From NCBI GenBank assembly GCA_946539475.1, contig CAMNHM010000053.1, forward strand, positions 1 through 16,994: a stretch of DNA of 16,994 bases, written 5' to 3'. Position numbers and translations under genes: made by a program. Positions 14,542-16,994 of this stretch are shown here, in pieces (position 1 is the stretch's first letter; each line of letters opens with the position of its first letter). The stretch comes from an uncultured Prevotellaceae bacterium. GTDB taxonomy: Bacteria > Bacteroidota > Bacteroidia > Bacteroidales > Bacteroidaceae. The notes under the pieces were generated by a model. It did no database searches. It worked only from the letters and a program-made list of their open reading frames with translations, and was not told the origin of the DNA.

Positions 14542-16994
14542 ATGAGAAATACACTATTGACAATCGTACTGTTGCTGGGCCTACAAGCGACAGCACAGGA
14601 GAAAACGACCGTCAGCGAGTTCAATCTCGCTGGCCCCTACCCCGTCCTGACGCCTCTGACAGCCGACAGTGTCAACGTCAGCGGGAAGAAGTTCGACGAG
14701 GCATCACTGATGAGTGGCATCAGCCTCGACGCTGCTCCCGCCACCACGTGGAACTCACGGCAATTGCCCTCGCTAAAGAATCAGAAGAGCGTCGGTGTGC
14801 TGAGTTTCTACCTGAACAACAGCGACTTCCTGAAGGGAAAGATTGAGGTGAAAGGACCGAAGAACTACAAGCTCTACATCGACGGACAGGAGGCTGGCAG
14901 CGAGCTGCAGCTAGCACCTGAGCACCATACGCTAGCCATCAAGTTTCTGGCGCAGCCCAACGACAGCGACAGCATCAGCGTTACCATCGATGCTACGAAA
15001 CCCGTCGCAACGACACTCAGCAAGGACCATCCCTACATGGTGCACGACCTTACCGACGGCAAGCGTGTACGCAACGTGAGCCTGTCGGCTGACGGAACAT
15101 TTGCCATCGTCAGCTATCAGACGACCGACCGCGGGGGCAAGAGCCGCTGGGAATACGAGCTTCGAAAACTGACGGCCAACAAGCGAGCCTACAACACTAC
15201 ACTGCTCCGCTATCTAACGGGCAGCATGACTTGGATGCCGACCAGCGTGGCCTATATCGAAGAAGCAACCGAAGGGGACTGTCGCAACCTTTACAAGGTC
15301 GATCCCATGACGGGCGAGCGCAAACGCTGGGCTAGCAACGTGCCTAAGGGCAGCTTCACCATCAGCCCTACGGAAGACTACCTTATCATTACGGCTGAGG
15401 AAGAAGGGCCAAAAGAGGACAAAGGCGTGTTTGAAGTGCTGGAGATGGACGACCGTCAGCCTGGCTGGCGCAACCGTAACTACCTCATTCGCTACGACAT
15501 TGCCAGCGGGCTGTCACAGCGTATCACCTTTGGCAGCAAGGGTGAGCAGCTGGCGGACATCTCGTCCGACGGACGGCAGCTGTTGGTCTGCTCCTCCTAC
15601 TCACGACTGGCAAAGCGCCCGACGGAGGTGATGGACGTCTACCTGCTCGACAGCCAGACGCTGAAGGCCGACACGCTATTACGCTGCGAGGGATTCCTAG
15701 GAGGCTGCGAGCTGTCGCCCGACAGTCGCCAGGTGCTCTTCGTAGGCTGTCCGGAGGCCTTCAACCGCATCGGCTGCCAGCTGCCAGCCAATGTCACGCC
15801 CAACATGACGGAGAACGAGCTGTTCGTCTACGACATTGCCAGCCGGCAGGTGACACCCCTGACGAAAGACTTCGACCCCAGCATACAACGCGTCACATGG
15901 TCGAAAGCCGACGGGAAAATCTACTTCACGGCTGAGCATCGCGACTATGTATGGTTCTATCAGCTAGACCCCTCCACAGGAAAGACTCAGCAGCTGCCGC
16001 TGCAGGGCGACTACATCTACCGATGGGACATCGCCTCGCATGCCACGACCATTGCCCACCTTGCCTACAACACCCTGGAGCCGGCCTCTGCCTACGTGAC
16101 ACCCCTGCGGCAGGGCAAGGCCAGTGCCCTACTCTTCGACGGCAAGAATGCATTGGGCGATGCCAAGGTTGGCACCTGCCAGGACTGGAACTACACCAAT
16201 TCGCGGGGAGAGACCGTCTACGGACGCCTCTATCTGCCTGCCGACCTCGACCCTCAGAAGAAGTACCCCATGATCGTCTACTACTACGGCGGATGCTCGC
16301 CGACGTCACGCTATTTTGAGTCGCCCTATGCCCCACAGTACTGGAACTCGCTGGGCTACGTAGCCTATATCGTTGAGCCAAGCGGAGCTACAGGCTTCGG
16401 ACAGGAATGGGCCTCACGCCACGTGAATACCGCCGGACATGGGCCTGCCGAGGACATCATCGAAGGAGTAAAGCAGATCTGTAAGGAGCACCCCTTCATC
16501 AACAGCGAGAAGATTGGATGCATGGGTGCCTCCTACGGTGGTTTCATGACCCAGTACCTGCAGACCGTGACCGACATCTTCGCTGCTGCCGTCTCGCATG
16601 CAGGCATCGCCAACCACACGAGCTACTGGGGCGAGGGCTACTGGGGCTATAACTACAGCGAGGTGAGCATGGCCAACAGCTACCCCTGGAGCCACCGCCA
16701 GCTGTACGTCGACCAGAGTCCGCTGTTCAATGCCGACAAGATTCATACGCCCCTGCTGCTCCTTCACGGAAATGCTGACACAAACGTGCCCCTGATCGAG
16801 AGTCTGCAGATGTTCACAGCCCTGAAGCTGCTGGGCCGCGAGGTGGCACTGGTAGAGGTAGAAGGCGAGAATCATCACATCCTGGAATATAGCAAACGAG
16901 AGAAATGGCTCGCCACGCAGATGGCATGGTTCCAGCGCTGGCTGAAGGACGACCCCTCGTGGTGGGAGGCCCTCTACCCGAAGAAGCACCTGTA
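14542..16994 (+). CDS. S9 family serine peptidase (prolyl oligopeptidase / DPP-IV type), 3' end cut by window
   Basis: The frame is open from ATG 14542 to the last base: 817 codons, then TA, so the next base probably completes a TAA or TAG stop after ...PKKHL. A signal peptide (MRNTLLTIVLLLGLQATAQ) points to the periplasm. Residues about 20-155 form a beta-rich extension with YKLYIDGQ, 155-560 fit a beta-propeller, and the C-terminal part is an alpha/beta-hydrolase. Its triad is Ser664 in GASYGG, Asp746 in GNADT, and His778 (or His779) in GENHHI. It should cut peptides, perhaps after proline, as exported peptidases of this family do. No promoter was found in the 58-bp gap after rsgA, which holds heptamer repeats, so read-through from rsgA is likely. 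The family is clear; the exact subfamily is not. Confidence 0.92.
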   Translation, partial: MRNTLLTIVLLLGLQATAQEKTTVSEFNLAGPYPVLTPLTADSVNVSGKKFDEASLMSGISLDAAPATTWNSRQLPSLKNQKSVGVLSFYLNNSDFLKGKIEVKGPKNYKLYIDGQEAGSELQLAPEHHTLAIKFLAQPNDSDSISVTIDATKPVATTLSKDHPYMVHDLTDGKRVRNVSLSADGTFAIVSYQTTDRGGKSRWEYELRKLTANKRAYNTTLLRYLTGSMTWMPTSVAYIEEATEGDCRNLYKVDPMTGERKRWASNVPKGSFTISPTEDYLIITAEEEGPKEDKGVFEVLEMDDRQPGWRNRNYLIRYDIASGLSQRITFGSKGEQLADISSDGRQLLVCSSYSRLAKRPTEVMDVYLLDSQTLKADTLLRCEGFLGGCELSPDSRQVLFVGCPEAFNRIGCQLPANVTPNMTENELFVYDIASRQVTPLTKDFDPSIQRVTWSKADGKIYFTAEHRDYVWFYQLDPSTGKTQQLPLQGDYIYRWDIASHATTIAHLAYNTLEPASAYVTPLRQGKASALLFDGKNALGDAKVGTCQDWNYTNSRGETVYGRLYLPADLDPQKKYPMIVYYYGGCSPTSRYFESPYAPQYWNSLGYVAYIVEPSGATGFGQEWASRHVNTAGHGPAEDIIEGVKQICKEHPFINSEKIGCMGASYGGFMTQYLQTVTDIFAAAVSHAGIANHTSYWGEGYWGYNYSEVSMANSYPWSHRQLYVDQSPLFNADKIHTPLLLLHGNADTNVPLIESLQMFTALKLLGREVALVEVEGENHHILEYSKREKWLATQMAWFQRWLKDDPSWWEALYPKKHL

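Noticed and set aside
14436..14624. Minus-strand frame with repeated LAPRTSYLAPR
   Set aside because: This is a translation of the heptamer tract after rsgA, a typical false ORF.

Overview
The window looks like a chromosomal segment of a Bacteroidales bacterium, most likely Prevotella or a close relative. The reasons are promoters of the Bacteroidetes type (TAnnTTTG, sometimes with an upstream TTTG/TTG), signal peptides with short MKK-type starts, two proteins with C-terminal tails like type IX secretion sorting domains, a BT4734/VapE-type primase-helicase, and 7-bp tandem repeats between housekeeping genes. No rRNA, tRNA, CRISPR array, integrase or transposase was seen.

Layout. Positions 1-183 hold a terminator-like hairpin and the leader of a glycerate kinase gene (184-1326, +). 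Convergent to it are a 62-residue unknown protein with its own promoter (1314-1502, -) and a large primase-helicase-like gene (1618-3798, -). Upstream of that gene lies a 621-bp gene-free region (3799-4419). It holds two 11-bp repeat arrays facing each other, an outer pair of perfect 14-bp inverted repeats, and two 18-bp palindromes in the middle. The 14-mers and the palindromes share one centre, near position 4149. This registered dyad next to an orphan helicase is the strongest candidate for an undescribed system in the window.

Next comes a short minus-strand operon: an exported fusion of a TraB/GumN domain with a nitroreductase domain (4693-6153), followed by an 89-residue membrane protein (4420-4689). 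Divergent from it is a plus-strand operon for carbohydrate breakdown: an alpha/beta-hydrolase esterase (6312-7238), a GH31 alpha-xylosidase/glucosidase (7235-9685), an SGNH-type carbohydrate acetyl esterase (9712-11391) and an unknown lipoprotein (11454-12284). Together they could remove acyl groups and alpha-linked side chains from plant cell-wall glycans. No SusC/SusD pair or regulator is present in the window.

A small secreted protein (12293-12754, -) is divergent from frr, ribosome recycling factor (12897-13457, +). Then follow rsgA, a ribosome-assembly GTPase (13542-14483, +), and an S9 family serine peptidase (14542 to the window end). The peptidase frame is open to the last base and probably lacks only the final base of its stop codon. 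Both gaps flanking rsgA are filled with 7-bp tandem repeats.
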